Shown one piece after another: positions 7,742 to 15,440 of a stretch of 64,000 bases of DNA. Position numbers and translations under genes: made by a program. The notes beneath the pieces are model-generated. The model was given only the letters and a program-made list of their open reading frames with translations. It did not search any database and had not been told where the DNA came from. The stretch's first letter is position 1; every line of letters begins with the position of its first letter. Source of the stretch: CAYWFP01 sp964457365 (GTDB taxonomy: Bacteria > Planctomycetota > SZUA-567); assembly GCA_964457365.1 (NCBI GenBank), contig CAYWFP010000005.1, positions 1 to 64,000 on the forward strand, in the 5' to 3' direction.

Positions 7742-9088
7742 ATGTACGACCTGATTATTATCGGCTCCGGTCCCGCCGGCTATGTCGCCGCCGAACGCGC
7801 GGGCGAGATGGGCAAGAAGGCGCTCCTGATCGAGAAGGCGCCGCACCTGGGAGGCGTCTGCCTCAACTCCGGCTGCATCCCGACCAAGAGCATGCTCTAC
7901 GCGGCCAAACTGTACGAGCACGCCCGCCACGGCGAGGCCTTCGGGGTGACCGCGAAGGAAGTTCGCTTCGATTACGCCGCGGTCAAGGCGCGGACCGAGG
8001 GCGTGCAGGAGAAGCTGCGCGGCGGCATCCGCGGCCTGATGAAGAAGCGCAAGGTCGACGTCGTCGCCGGCGCGGCGACGATCCGCTCGCGCACGCAGGT
8101 CGAGGTGAACGGCGAGGTATACGAGGGCGAGAACCTGCTGATCTGCACCGGCAGCGACGCTTTCGTCCCGCCCATCGACGGGCTGCGCGACAATCCGCAG
8201 GTCGTCACGCATGTCGGCTTGCTGCGGCAGGAGACGATGCCGCGGCGGCTGTGCATCATCGGCGGCGGTGTCATCGGGGTGGAGTTCGCCTCGCTCTACG
8301 CCATGACCGGGCGCGAGGTGACGGTGATCGAGATGCTGCCGCATATCTGCGGCCCCGTGGACGAGGAACTCTCCAGGACGCTCCGCAAGGCGCTGGAGAA
8401 GCGCGGCGTGCGCTTTCACCTGCAGGCCACCTGCAAACGCGTCGACGGCGCCACCGTGGTCTTCGACGACAAGAAAGGCGCCGAGCAGACGGTGGAGGCG
8501 GACCTGGTGCTCGTGGCCACCGGGCGCGCGGTGAACACCGCCGGCATCGGGCTGGAGGCGATCAACGTCGAATTCGACAAGGGCGGCATCAAGGTCGACG
8601 AGCGCGCGCGCACCAACGTGCCGGGCGTCTACGCCGCGGGCGACGTCACCGGGCGCTGGCAACTGGCGCACTTCGCCTCCCGCCAGGCCACCGTCGCGGT
8701 GCACGACATGTTCGGCCGCCCCGACATCTGCCGCGAGGACGCGGTGCCGTCGGTGGTCTATACCGATCCGGAGATCGCCTCCGTCGGCCTGACCGAGGCG
8801 CAGGCCCGGGAACGCGGCATCGAGGTCCGGACCGCCAAGTTCCCGCTCCAGGCCAACGGGCGGTTCCTGGCCGAGACCGAGGGGGTGCGGGGCGTGGTCA
8901 AGGTGGTCGCCGGCAGGGAGCACGGCGAAATCCTGGGCGTGCACCTGATCGGGCCGGGCGTTTCGGAGATGATCGCCGCCGCGGCGGTGATGATCGAGAC
9001 GGAGTTCTGCGCGGACGACGTGCAGGAGCTGATCTTCCCGCACCCGACCGTCGGCGAGGCGATACGCGACGCGATGTTCGGAATTTGA
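7742..9088 (+). CDS. lpdA: Dihydrolipoamide dehydrogenase (E3)
   Basis: 448 aa flavoprotein that reoxidises the E2 lipoyl arm with NAD+. N-terminal FAD site GSGPAGY. Redox-active disulfide C40/C45 in GGVCLNSGC. NAD-binding GGGVIGVEFAS. Second FAD motif GVYAAGDVTG. The C-terminal HPT with following Glu (PHPTVGEAI) matches the catalytic His-Glu pair. Length and motifs are normal and nothing is missing. It sits 12 bases after the E2 gene, with an AGAAAGG ribosome site, and is separated from E1 by a small palindromic repeat. Confidence 0.92.
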   Translation: MYDLIIIGSGPAGYVAAERAGEMGKKALLIEKAPHLGGVCLNSGCIPTKSMLYAAKLYEHARHGEAFGVTAKEVRFDYAAVKARTEGVQEKLRGGIRGLMKKRKVDVVAGAATIRSRTQVEVNGEVYEGENLLICTGSDAFVPPIDGLRDNPQVVTHVGLLRQETMPRRLCIIGGGVIGVEFASLYAMTGREVTVIEMLPHICGPVDEELSRTLRKALEKRGVRFHLQATCKRVDGATVVFDDKKGAEQTVEADLVLVATGRAVNTAGIGLEAINVEFDKGGIKVDERARTNVPGVYAAGDVTGRWQLAHFASRQATVAVHDMFGRPDICREDAVPSVVYTDPEIASVGLTEAQARERGIEVRTAKFPLQANGRFLAETEGVRGVVKVVAGREHGEILGVHLIGPGVSEMIAAAAVMIETEFCADDVQELIFPHPTVGEAIRDAMFGI

Positions 9089-9097
9089 CGAGAAAAC

Positions 9098-9123
9098 GTC
9101 GGGTTGCGCTACGCCAACCCGAC
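9098..9123. repeat. REP-like palindrome between E3 and E1 genes
   Basis: GTCGGGTTG and CAACCCGAC form perfect 9-base arms around an 8-base loop, followed by CTACG. This matches the general GTCGGGTT...AACCCGAC-CTAC pattern of repetitive extragenic palindromes seen in many bacteria. There is no T-run, so it is not a classical terminator. Only this copy was noticed in the window. Confidence 0.55.
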
Positions 9124-9155
9124 CTACGCTGACCGCTTGCGAAGAGAGGAACACC

Positions 9156-11621
9156 ATGGTCAAGGAACTGACGGTCGCGCCCGAGGACGTGCGCAAGAGC
9201 TTCACCCTCAACGTGCCGGAGATTCCCTGCTGCACCTACGCGACGCCGCTGGCGGAGGCGACGGGCATGGTGCCGGCGGCGGACATGCTGCGCATGCACC
9301 GCGATATGTGCGTGCTGCGCGAGTTCGAGACCATGCTCGACAAGGTCAAGAAGGAGGGCGCGTACAACAACGTCGAGTACAAGCACCGCGGCCCCGCGCA
9401 CCTCTCGATCGGGCAGGAGTCGCTGGCGGTCGGGCAGGCGTATACGCTGACGCCGGACGACCTGTCCTTCGGCTCGCACCGCAGTCACAGCGAGATCCTC
9501 GCGCGCGGCCTGCGCACCATCGAGACGCTGGAGGAGGGCGCGCTGCTAAGGACCATGCGCGACTACCTCGGCGGCGAAACGCTCAAGCGCGTCGAGAACG
9601 ACGCCCGGGGCGATACGTGCAGCCTGGCGGTGGACTTCTTCCTCTACGGCACGCTCGCGGAGATCTTCGCCCGCTCGACGGGCTGGAACAAGGGCCTCGG
9701 CGGCTCGATGCACGCGTTCTTTCCCCCCTTCGGCATCTACCCGAACAACGCCATCGTCGGCGGCTCCGGGGACATCAGCGTCGGCGCGGCGCTGTTCAAG
9801 AAGGTCAACCGCCGCGGCGGCCTGGTCATCGCCAACATCGGCGACGCGTCGATGGGCTGCGGCCCGGTCTGGGAGGGGCTCTGCTTCGCGACGATGGACC
9901 AGTACAGGGAGCTCTGGGAGGAGAGCCACCGGGGGGGGCTCCCGTTCATCCTGAATATCGTCAACAACCAGTACGGCATGGGCGGACAGACCGTCGGCGA
10001 AACCATGGGCTACAAGGTCGCCGCCCGCATCGGCGCGGGGCTGAACCCGGAGGCGATGCACGCCGAACGCGTCGACGGCTACAACCCGCTCGCCATCGTC
10101 GAGGCGTATAACCGCAAGCGCGGCATCATCGCCGAAGGGCGCGGGCCGGTGCTGCTGGAGACGATCACCTACCGCTTCTCGGGGCACTCGCCGAGTGACG
10201 CGAGCAGCTACCGTACCAAGGAGGAGCTCGACGCCTGGCAGGCGCAGGACGCGATCCTCAGCTTCGCGGAGGAACTGATGCGCGCGGGGCTGGCGGGCAA
10301 GGACGAGATCGAGCAGAACTGGGCCTTCGCCCGCGAGCGCGTCTTCAAGGCCTACCAGAAGGCGATCGACCCGCAGGTCTCGCCGTATCTGGACCCGGCG
10401 ACGACGCCGTGCATCGAGGAGGTGATGTTCTCCAACCGGGAGAAGCGCGGGTACTGCGAGCGCGCGCCGGAGGTGAAGCTGCCGAAGGCGGAGAACCCGC
10501 AGGTGCAGCGCCTGGCCCGGAAGAGCCGCTTCGGCAAGGACGCGCAGGGCAACGTCCTCAGCGGCATGAAGACGCTGGCACTGAAGGAGGCGCTCTTCGA
10601 GGCGATCCTCGACGCGTTCCACGAGGATCCGACGCTCTGCGCCTGGGGCGAAGAGAACCGCGACTGGGGCGGCGCCTTCGCGGTCTACCGCGGGCTGACC
10701 GAGTCGTTGCCCTATCACCGGCTCTTCAACAGTCCCATCAGCGAGGGCGCCATCGTCGGCGCTGGCGTGGGCTACGCGCTCTCCGGGGGGCGCGCGCTGA
10801 TCGAGATCATGTACTGCGACTTTCTGGGCCGCTGCGGGGACGAGCTGTTCAACCAGATGGCCAAGTGGCAGGCGATGAGCGCGGGGATCCTGGAGATGCC
10901 GGTGGTGATGCGCGTCTCGGTCGGGAGCAAATACGGCGCGCAGCATTCGCAGGACTGGACGAGCATGTGCGCGCACGTGCCGGGGCTGAAGGTCGTCTTC
11001 CCGGCCACGCCCTACGACGCGAAGGGGATGATGACCACGGCGCTTCGGGGGACCGACCCGGTGGTCTTCTTCGAGAGCCAGCGGCTGTACGACACGCCCG
11101 AGCTCTTCCAGGAAGGGGGCGTGCCGCAGGAGAGCTACGCGATTCCCTTCGGCGAACCGGCGATCCGCCGCGCGGGCAAAGACCTGACCATCGCCACCAT
11201 CGGCGCCACGCTCTACCGCGCGCTCGAGGCCGCGGAGATATTGCAGAGCCGGTACCATCTCTCGGCGGAGGTCGTCGACTTGCGTTCAATCACCCCGCTC
11301 GATTACACCATGTTGATCGAGTCGGTGAAGAAGACCGGCAACCTGCTGCTGAGTTCCGATGCGTGCGAGCGCGGCTCGTTCCTGCACACGGTGGCGACAA
11401 ACGTGCAGAACCTGGCGTTCGACTACCTCGACGCGCCGGTGGTGGTCGTCGGTTCCAGGAACTGGATCACCCCCGCGGCCGAGCAGGAGGACGCGTTCTT
11501 CCCGCAGCCTCACTGGATCGTCGACGCGGTGCACGAGCGCCTCCGGCCGCTTGCCGGTCACGTCGTCGAGACCAACTGGACCGACGGGGAGTTGCTGCGG
11601 TTGAACCGGCTGGGGGTGTAG
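9156..11621 (+). CDS. Fused alpha-beta E1 component of a thiamine-dependent 2-oxoacid dehydrogenase
   Basis: 821 aa in which the usual E1 alpha and E1 beta chains are one polypeptide. The alpha part (about 45-400) carries the thiamine diphosphate motif GDASMGCG ... VNNQYGMGG and GHSPSDASSY. The beta part (about 470-821) has the transketolase-type pyrimidine and C-terminal domains (SPISEGAIVGAGVGYALSGG, EIMYCDF, QHSQDWT, VVDLRSITPLD). It decarboxylates a 2-oxoacid and acylates lipoyl-E2. The substrate (pyruvate, acetoin or branched-chain acid) is not certain. GAGAGGAAC precedes ATG 9156. It completes the deoR-E2-E3-E1 operon. Confidence 0.88.
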   Translation: MVKELTVAPEDVRKSFTLNVPEIPCCTYATPLAEATGMVPAADMLRMHRDMCVLREFETMLDKVKKEGAYNNVEYKHRGPAHLSIGQESLAVGQAYTLTPDDLSFGSHRSHSEILARGLRTIETLEEGALLRTMRDYLGGETLKRVENDARGDTCSLAVDFFLYGTLAEIFARSTGWNKGLGGSMHAFFPPFGIYPNNAIVGGSGDISVGAALFKKVNRRGGLVIANIGDASMGCGPVWEGLCFATMDQYRELWEESHRGGLPFILNIVNNQYGMGGQTVGETMGYKVAARIGAGLNPEAMHAERVDGYNPLAIVEAYNRKRGIIAEGRGPVLLETITYRFSGHSPSDASSYRTKEELDAWQAQDAILSFAEELMRAGLAGKDEIEQNWAFARERVFKAYQKAIDPQVSPYLDPATTPCIEEVMFSNREKRGYCERAPEVKLPKAENPQVQRLARKSRFGKDAQGNVLSGMKTLALKEALFEAILDAFHEDPTLCAWGEENRDWGGAFAVYRGLTESLPYHRLFNSPISEGAIVGAGVGYALSGGRALIEIMYCDFLGRCGDELFNQMAKWQAMSAGILEMPVVMRVSVGSKYGAQHSQDWTSMCAHVPGLKVVFPATPYDAKGMMTTALRGTDPVVFFESQRLYDTPELFQEGGVPQESYAIPFGEPAIRRAGKDLTIATIGATLYRALEAAEILQSRYHLSAEVVDLRSITPLDYTMLIESVKKTGNLLLSSDACERGSFLHTVATNVQNLAFDYLDAPVVVVGSRNWITPAAEQEDAFFPQPHWIVDAVHERLRPLAGHVVETNWTDGELLRLNRLGV

Positions 11622-11622
11622 C

Positions 11623-12114
11623 TCAGCGCGCGGCGCGACCGGCCTCGATCACGGGGGCGAGCTCCTCGGCGACGATCGCGCCGACCTTCTCCACGCCCTC
11701 GTTGCCGAAGTGGATCAGATCGCGGTAGTAGCGCGAGTCCCTGGGCATCCGGGCCGCCAGGTCGATCAGCGCCGCGCGGTGCGTCTTCGCCACCGACCGG
11801 GTCACGTCGTTGTAGAGTTCCAGCACGAGCCAGGAGTCGGCGCCGCAGCCTTCCACCCCGCCGAAACCGAGCGAGTTCTTGGTGTGGACGATATGTCCGT
11901 CGAGTTTGCCCGAACTCCGGTTGTCGAACTCGTAGCGCGCGCAGGTCGGCAGCAGAATCTCGTTGCCCCGCAGACGCAGGCCCAATGGGTTGTGAATCCG
12001 CAGAATCCCTTCCGCCAGGACCAGCGCCAGAAGACACCCCAGCCCCAGCGCGAGGAGACGTCGAAGCCAGGGGCGCGGCCGGATTGCACCCGTTTTCCCT
12101 TGGTTGCGGCACAT
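11623..12114 (-). pseudogene. SGNH-hydrolase-like membrane-anchored protein with internal deletion
   Basis: 163 aa. The N-terminal part has an anchor helix (LLALGLGCLLALVLAEGILRI) followed by NPLG, RGNEILLP and HTKNSLGF. The C-terminal part ends with YRDLIHFGNEGVEKVGAIV, the Asp-x-x-His end of the SGNH/GDSL fold. Between them, after LGFGG, the catalytic Ser block and the Gly/Asn blocks (normally well over 100 residues) are missing while the frame is kept. The result cannot be a working hydrolase. Tail-to-tail with the E1 gene, 1 base apart. Start at ATG 12114 was preferred over an upstream ATG at 12153 because the sequence between is not family-like. Confidence 0.6.
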
Positions 12115-12375
12115 GGCGGATTTTATACCGATATATGCGGCGCGACGCCACAAGAATCAAAACGCCACTGCATTGACACGCTCCGCTTAATCAAGAGCAA
12201 TCGTTGTGCGAAAAAATTCAAAAATCCTCGGATAATCTTTTAGTCTATTTATGGCTTAATGTTATGCGACGAAGTATACTGAAGTTGGAGGAAATAAAAG
12301 GTAAACATTCTGTCATTGGCGACGTATATATAAATAGAGACGAGAATACATATTATGCACACGGGAGGGAACATC
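12115..12375. other. AT-rich intergenic region
   Basis: Markedly AT-rich compared with the rest of the window. It contains TTGACA near 12174 and several TATA-like runs (for example around 12330-12360). An overlapping ORF starting at 12204 or 12264 runs through it but conflicts with the better-supported small gene at 12376. No RNA gene was recognised. Confidence 0.45.
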
Positions 12376-12522
12376 ATGATGACGCCGAAGCAGGAGCGGA
12401 TTGCGGCGCTGGAGCTGATCGTCATTATCGGGTTTTTGCTGCTCTTGGCGTGGGCCGCTTCACAACACTATGTCCGGCATAACTTTAAAGTTGCCGAGAC
12501 CAAGACCGCCAGCTATCGCTGA
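12376..12522 (+). CDS. Single-span membrane peptide, 48 aa
   Basis: ATG 12376 (a second ATG follows directly) lies five bases after GGGAGGGA, one of the best ribosome sites in the window. The 48-residue product starts MMTPKQERIAALE, has one hydrophobic helix (LIVIIGFLLLLAWAA) and a polar tail ending ETKTASYR. Positive-inside reasoning gives an unclear topology. It stands alone upstream of the hydrogenase maturation genes. No family is recognised. It could be a small subunit, an assembly factor or a stress peptide. Confidence 0.6.
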   Translation: MMTPKQERIAALELIVIIGFLLLLAWAASQHYVRHNFKVAETKTASYR

Positions 12523-12570
12523 CCATACCGAGCGCGTGGCGCAGAAGCCGCGGGGGCCTGCGAGGGCCTA

Positions 12571-12599
12571 TTGCGTTTACCACGCAAAGCGTGTAGAGT
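12571..12599 (+). promoter_or_regulatory. Candidate promoter/operator of hydE
   Basis: An inverted repeat TTGCGT-ttacc-ACGCAA (12571-12587) coincides with a -35-like TTGCGT. TAGAGT lies 17 bases downstream (12594-12599). A dimeric regulator bound to the repeat would cover the -35 and spacer. Core elements are only moderate matches. Confidence 0.4.
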
Positions 12600-12648
12600 A
12601 AATCAGTGACCGAGAGGGTTGGGGGGAATATCGCAAGGAGCCCCTCTC

Positions 12649-13722
12649 ATGTCGCTGTCGACCATGAGCTTGACGCCTGACCAAATCCAGACATGGTTGC
12701 CGGAAGAGGCCCCGCAGAAGCTGGATTCGCTGTATGTGCGCGCCGACGAGACGCGCCGTCTTCATGTCGGCGACGAAGTGCATCTGCGCGGCCTGATCGA
12801 GTTCTCCAATCACTGCCGGCGCCGCTGCGGCTATTGCGGGCTGCGCCGCGACAACACGGCGGTGACGCGCTACCGCATGAGCCGCGAGGAGATCCTCGCC
12901 TGCGCGGAAGCCGCCGCCGCCTTCGGCTACGGCACGGTCGTGCTGCAGTCGGGCGAGGACCCCGGCGTCACGACCGAGTGGATGGAGGGACTGATCCGCG
13001 CGATCAAGAAGAACACGCCGCTGGCGATCACGCTCAGTCTGGGCGAGCGCGGCGACGATGAGCTTAGCCGCTGGCGCGAAGCCGGCGCCGACCGGTACCT
13101 GCTGCGCTTCGAGACGTCGAACCGGGAACTCTACGAGCGCATCCACCCGTCACTTCCCGGCACGTCGAGCGACCGCGTCGCCATCCTCAAGGTTCTGCGC
13201 GAACTGGGGTACGAGGTCGGCAGCGGGGTGATGATCGGCATCCCCGGCCAGAGTTACACCGATCTGGCGCGCGATATCGAGCTCTTCGGGGAACTGGACC
13301 TGGACATGATCGGCGTCGGACCGTATATCGCCCATCCGGGGACGCCGCTGGGAACGGAAGGCGAGGGTCCGCTCGCTCCCGGCGAACAGGTACCGAACAC
13401 CGAGGAGATGGCATACAAGGTGATCGCGCTCGCGCGCCTGGCCTGCCCCGAGGCCAACATCCCCAGCACTACCGCCATCGCCACGCTGAACAAGGCGCAG
13501 GGGCGCGAACTGGGGCTCTGCCGCGGCGCCAACGTGGTCATGCCCAACGTGACGCCGCGGAGATACCGCGCGCTGTACGAGATCTACCCGGCCAAGGCCT
13601 GTCTGGACGAGACCGCCGAAGAGTGCCGCAGTTGCATGCGCGGGCGCATCCACGCCATCGGCCGCACCGTCGCGCAGGGCCAGGGCGCCTCGCCGAACTG
13701 GCGGAAGCGGTCCTCATCGTGA
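12649..13722 (+). CDS. hydE: [FeFe]-hydrogenase maturase HydE (radical SAM)
   Basis: 357 aa from ATG 12649, chosen because AGGAG lies eight bases upstream. The radical-SAM cluster motif C56-x3-C60-x2-C63 is in FSNHCRRRCGYCGLR. Further family marks are LQSGEDPG, RFETSNRELYERIHP and GVGPYIAHPGTPL. HydE is known to act on the Fe-cysteine complex made by HydG in building the diiron subcluster of the H-cluster. It is distinguished from biotin synthase by genome context: HydG, AspA and HydF follow. The hydrogenase structural gene is not nearby. Confidence 0.92.
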   Translation: MSLSTMSLTPDQIQTWLPEEAPQKLDSLYVRADETRRLHVGDEVHLRGLIEFSNHCRRRCGYCGLRRDNTAVTRYRMSREEILACAEAAAAFGYGTVVLQSGEDPGVTTEWMEGLIRAIKKNTPLAITLSLGERGDDELSRWREAGADRYLLRFETSNRELYERIHPSLPGTSSDRVAILKVLRELGYEVGSGVMIGIPGQSYTDLARDIELFGELDLDMIGVGPYIAHPGTPLGTEGEGPLAPGEQVPNTEEMAYKVIALARLACPEANIPSTTAIATLNKAQGRELGLCRGANVVMPNVTPRRYRALYEIYPAKACLDETAEECRSCMRGRIHAIGRTVAQGQGASPNWRKRSSS

Positions 13723-13743
13723 ACCACGCCGAGTGCGCCGCGT

Positions 13744-13773
13744 TTCATCTCGCCACGCGCGTGGCGGTATGCT
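13744..13773 (+). promoter_or_regulatory. Candidate promoter with 16-base palindrome upstream of hydG
   Basis: A perfect 16-base palindrome, CGCCACGC-GCGTGGCG, occupies 13751-13766 between a weak -35 (TTCATC, 13744) and a -10-like TATGCT (13768). It suggests hydG can be transcribed separately from hydE under an operator. The palindrome is clear; the promoter is tentative. Confidence 0.45.
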
Positions 13774-13812
13774 AGAATGAAACCAGGGAGAAGGGACAGC
13801 CGGAGACATAGC

Positions 13813-15249
13813 ATGGACACACAGGACGCGCTGCCGCCGATCCAATACGGCCGCAACGCCGTCGACTTCATCGACGACGCGAAGCTGCACGCGCTGATCG
13901 ACGCGCCCGCGCCGGAACTTGCCGGGATCGAAGCGATCATCGCCAAGAGCCTGGAGAAGCAGCCGCTCAGCGTCGAGGAGACCGCCGCGCTCCTGAACGC
14001 GCGCACGGCGCCGGAACTGAAGGAGAAGGTCTTCCAGACCGCGCACACGCTGAAGGATACCGTCTACGGCAACCGCGTGGTCCTCTTCGCCCCGCTCTAT
14101 ATCGGCAACCTCTGCGTCAACGACTGCAGTTACTGCGGCTTCAAGCTGAGCAACCCCGAGGCTCACCGCCGCACGCTCAGCCAGGAGGAGGTGCGCCAGC
14201 AGGTCATGTCCCTGGAGAAGCAGGGGCACAAGCGGCTGATCATCGTCTTCGGCGAACATCCGCGGTATGACGCGGAGTTCATCGCCGAGACGGTGCGGAC
14301 GATCTACGACACCAAGGTCGAGCACGGCGAGATCCGCCGGCTTAACATCAACGCCGCGCCGCTGGACGTGGCGGGCTACCGCCTGGTCAAGGAGGCCGGC
14401 ATCGGCACCTACCAGATCTTCCAAGAGACCTATCACAAGGAGACCTTCGCCCGCGTCCATCCGCCGAAAACCCGTAAGGGCGACTTCCTCTGGCGCCTCG
14501 ACGGGCTCAGCCGCGCGATGGAGGCCGGCTGCGACGACGTCGGCGTGGGCGCCCTGTGCGGGCTCTACGACTGGCGCTTCGAGGTGCTCGGCCTCGTGGA
14601 ACACTCGCTGTTTCTGCAGAAGCATTACGGCGTAGGACCGCACACGATCAGCTTTCCGCGCCTGCGCCCCGCGCACGGGGTGCACTTCAACGAGGAGTAC
14701 TTCGTCAGCGACGACGACTTCCAGTTCCTCATCGCCGTGCTGCGCCTGGCCGTACCGTATACCGGCCTCATCTGCACCGCGCGCGAGCCCGCGTGGCTGC
14801 GCAAGATCGTCACCGGCTTCGGCGTCTCGCAGATCGACGCGGGTAGCCGCATCGAGATCGGCGGCTATACCGAGGCCGGAGACGCACAGGTGATGGAGAA
14901 GGAGCAGTTCAGCCTCGGCGACATCCGCAGCCTCGAGGAAGTGATGCGCGAGCTCCTGGAGACCGGCTATATCCCGAGCTTCTGCACCGCCTGCTACCGC
15001 CTCGGGCGCACGGGCGAGCATTTCATGGAGTTCGCCATCCCCGGCTTTATCAAACGCTTCTGCACGCCCAACGCCCTCACCACGCTGCAGGAATACCTCG
15101 TCGACTTCGCCAGCGAGGAAACGCGCGCGGTCGGCGAGAAGGCGATCCGGGAGGAGCTGGAGAAGACGCCCGACTCGGAGATGAAGACCGAACTGATCGA
15201 GCGCCTCGAGCAGATCCGCACCACCGAGGCGCGGGATCTGTACTTCTGA
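13813..15249 (+). CDS. hydG: [FeFe]-hydrogenase maturase HydG (tyrosine lyase, CO/CN synthesis)
   Basis: 478 aa. The radical-SAM site is C101-x3-C105-x2-C108 in CVNDCSYCGF. The C-terminal auxiliary cluster motif C391-x2-C394-x22-C417 is present exactly. That motif separates HydG from the thiamine enzyme ThiH. HydG cleaves tyrosine and delivers Fe, CO and CN ligands for the H-cluster. GGAG at 13802-13805 supports ATG 13813 over an in-frame start at 13777. It is followed by a 42-codon ORF and aspA. Confidence 0.94.
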   Translation: MDTQDALPPIQYGRNAVDFIDDAKLHALIDAPAPELAGIEAIIAKSLEKQPLSVEETAALLNARTAPELKEKVFQTAHTLKDTVYGNRVVLFAPLYIGNLCVNDCSYCGFKLSNPEAHRRTLSQEEVRQQVMSLEKQGHKRLIIVFGEHPRYDAEFIAETVRTIYDTKVEHGEIRRLNINAAPLDVAGYRLVKEAGIGTYQIFQETYHKETFARVHPPKTRKGDFLWRLDGLSRAMEAGCDDVGVGALCGLYDWRFEVLGLVEHSLFLQKHYGVGPHTISFPRLRPAHGVHFNEEYFVSDDDFQFLIAVLRLAVPYTGLICTAREPAWLRKIVTGFGVSQIDAGSRIEIGGYTEAGDAQVMEKEQFSLGDIRSLEEVMRELLETGYIPSFCTACYRLGRTGEHFMEFAIPGFIKRFCTPNALTTLQEYLVDFASEETRAVGEKAIREELEKTPDSEMKTELIERLEQIRTTEARDLYF

Positions 15250-15311
15250 GCCGCAGAATCGGGTTTGCGGACGGTCGACCATTGTTCATACTGCGGGCAA
15301 GGAGGCCGATT

Positions 15312-15440
15312 ATGCGCAAGACGCTTTGCAGGCACGCCAACAGCGACGCCCTGGTGATCGACATCACCCTCCGCGTGGCGACCGGGAGTGCCGAGAAAGA
15401 GGAGATCGCCCCGTTCTTCCGCCGCAGGGAAACCGCATGA
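15312..15440 (+). CDS. Small ORF, 42 aa, between hydG and aspA
   Basis: ATG 15312 has a full AAGGAGG seven bases upstream (15298-15304). The ORF reads MRKTLCRHANSDALVIDITL and ends RRRETA. Its TGA overlaps the ATG of aspA (ATGA at 15437-15440), so translation would be coupled. There is no transmembrane segment or known motif. It does not resemble the roughly 80-residue TM1266-type regulator found in some hydrogenase operons. It may be a genuine small maturation factor, a truncated relic, or a translational leader for aspA. Confidence 0.5.
   Translation: MRKTLCRHANSDALVIDITLRVATGSAEKEEIAPFFRRRETA

Noticed and set aside
5870..9235. 1,121-codon open frame on the minus strand
   Set aside because: It is the antisense of deoR, E2 and E3, whose motifs are unambiguous. 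High GC leaves such frames open; its translation is His/Arg/Asp-rich without any domain.
12204..12482. 92-codon ORF upstream of hydE
   Set aside because: No ribosome site, low-complexity His/Asp/Gly composition, and it overlaps the better-supported 48-aa membrane ORF in another frame.
13813..15249. ThiH (thiamine tyrosine lyase), given thiC in the window
   Set aside because: The C-terminal C-x2-C-x22-C motif and hydE/hydF neighbours identify HydG.
15312..15440. TM1266-type hydrogenase regulator
   Set aside because: The ORF is half the expected length and shares no family residues.
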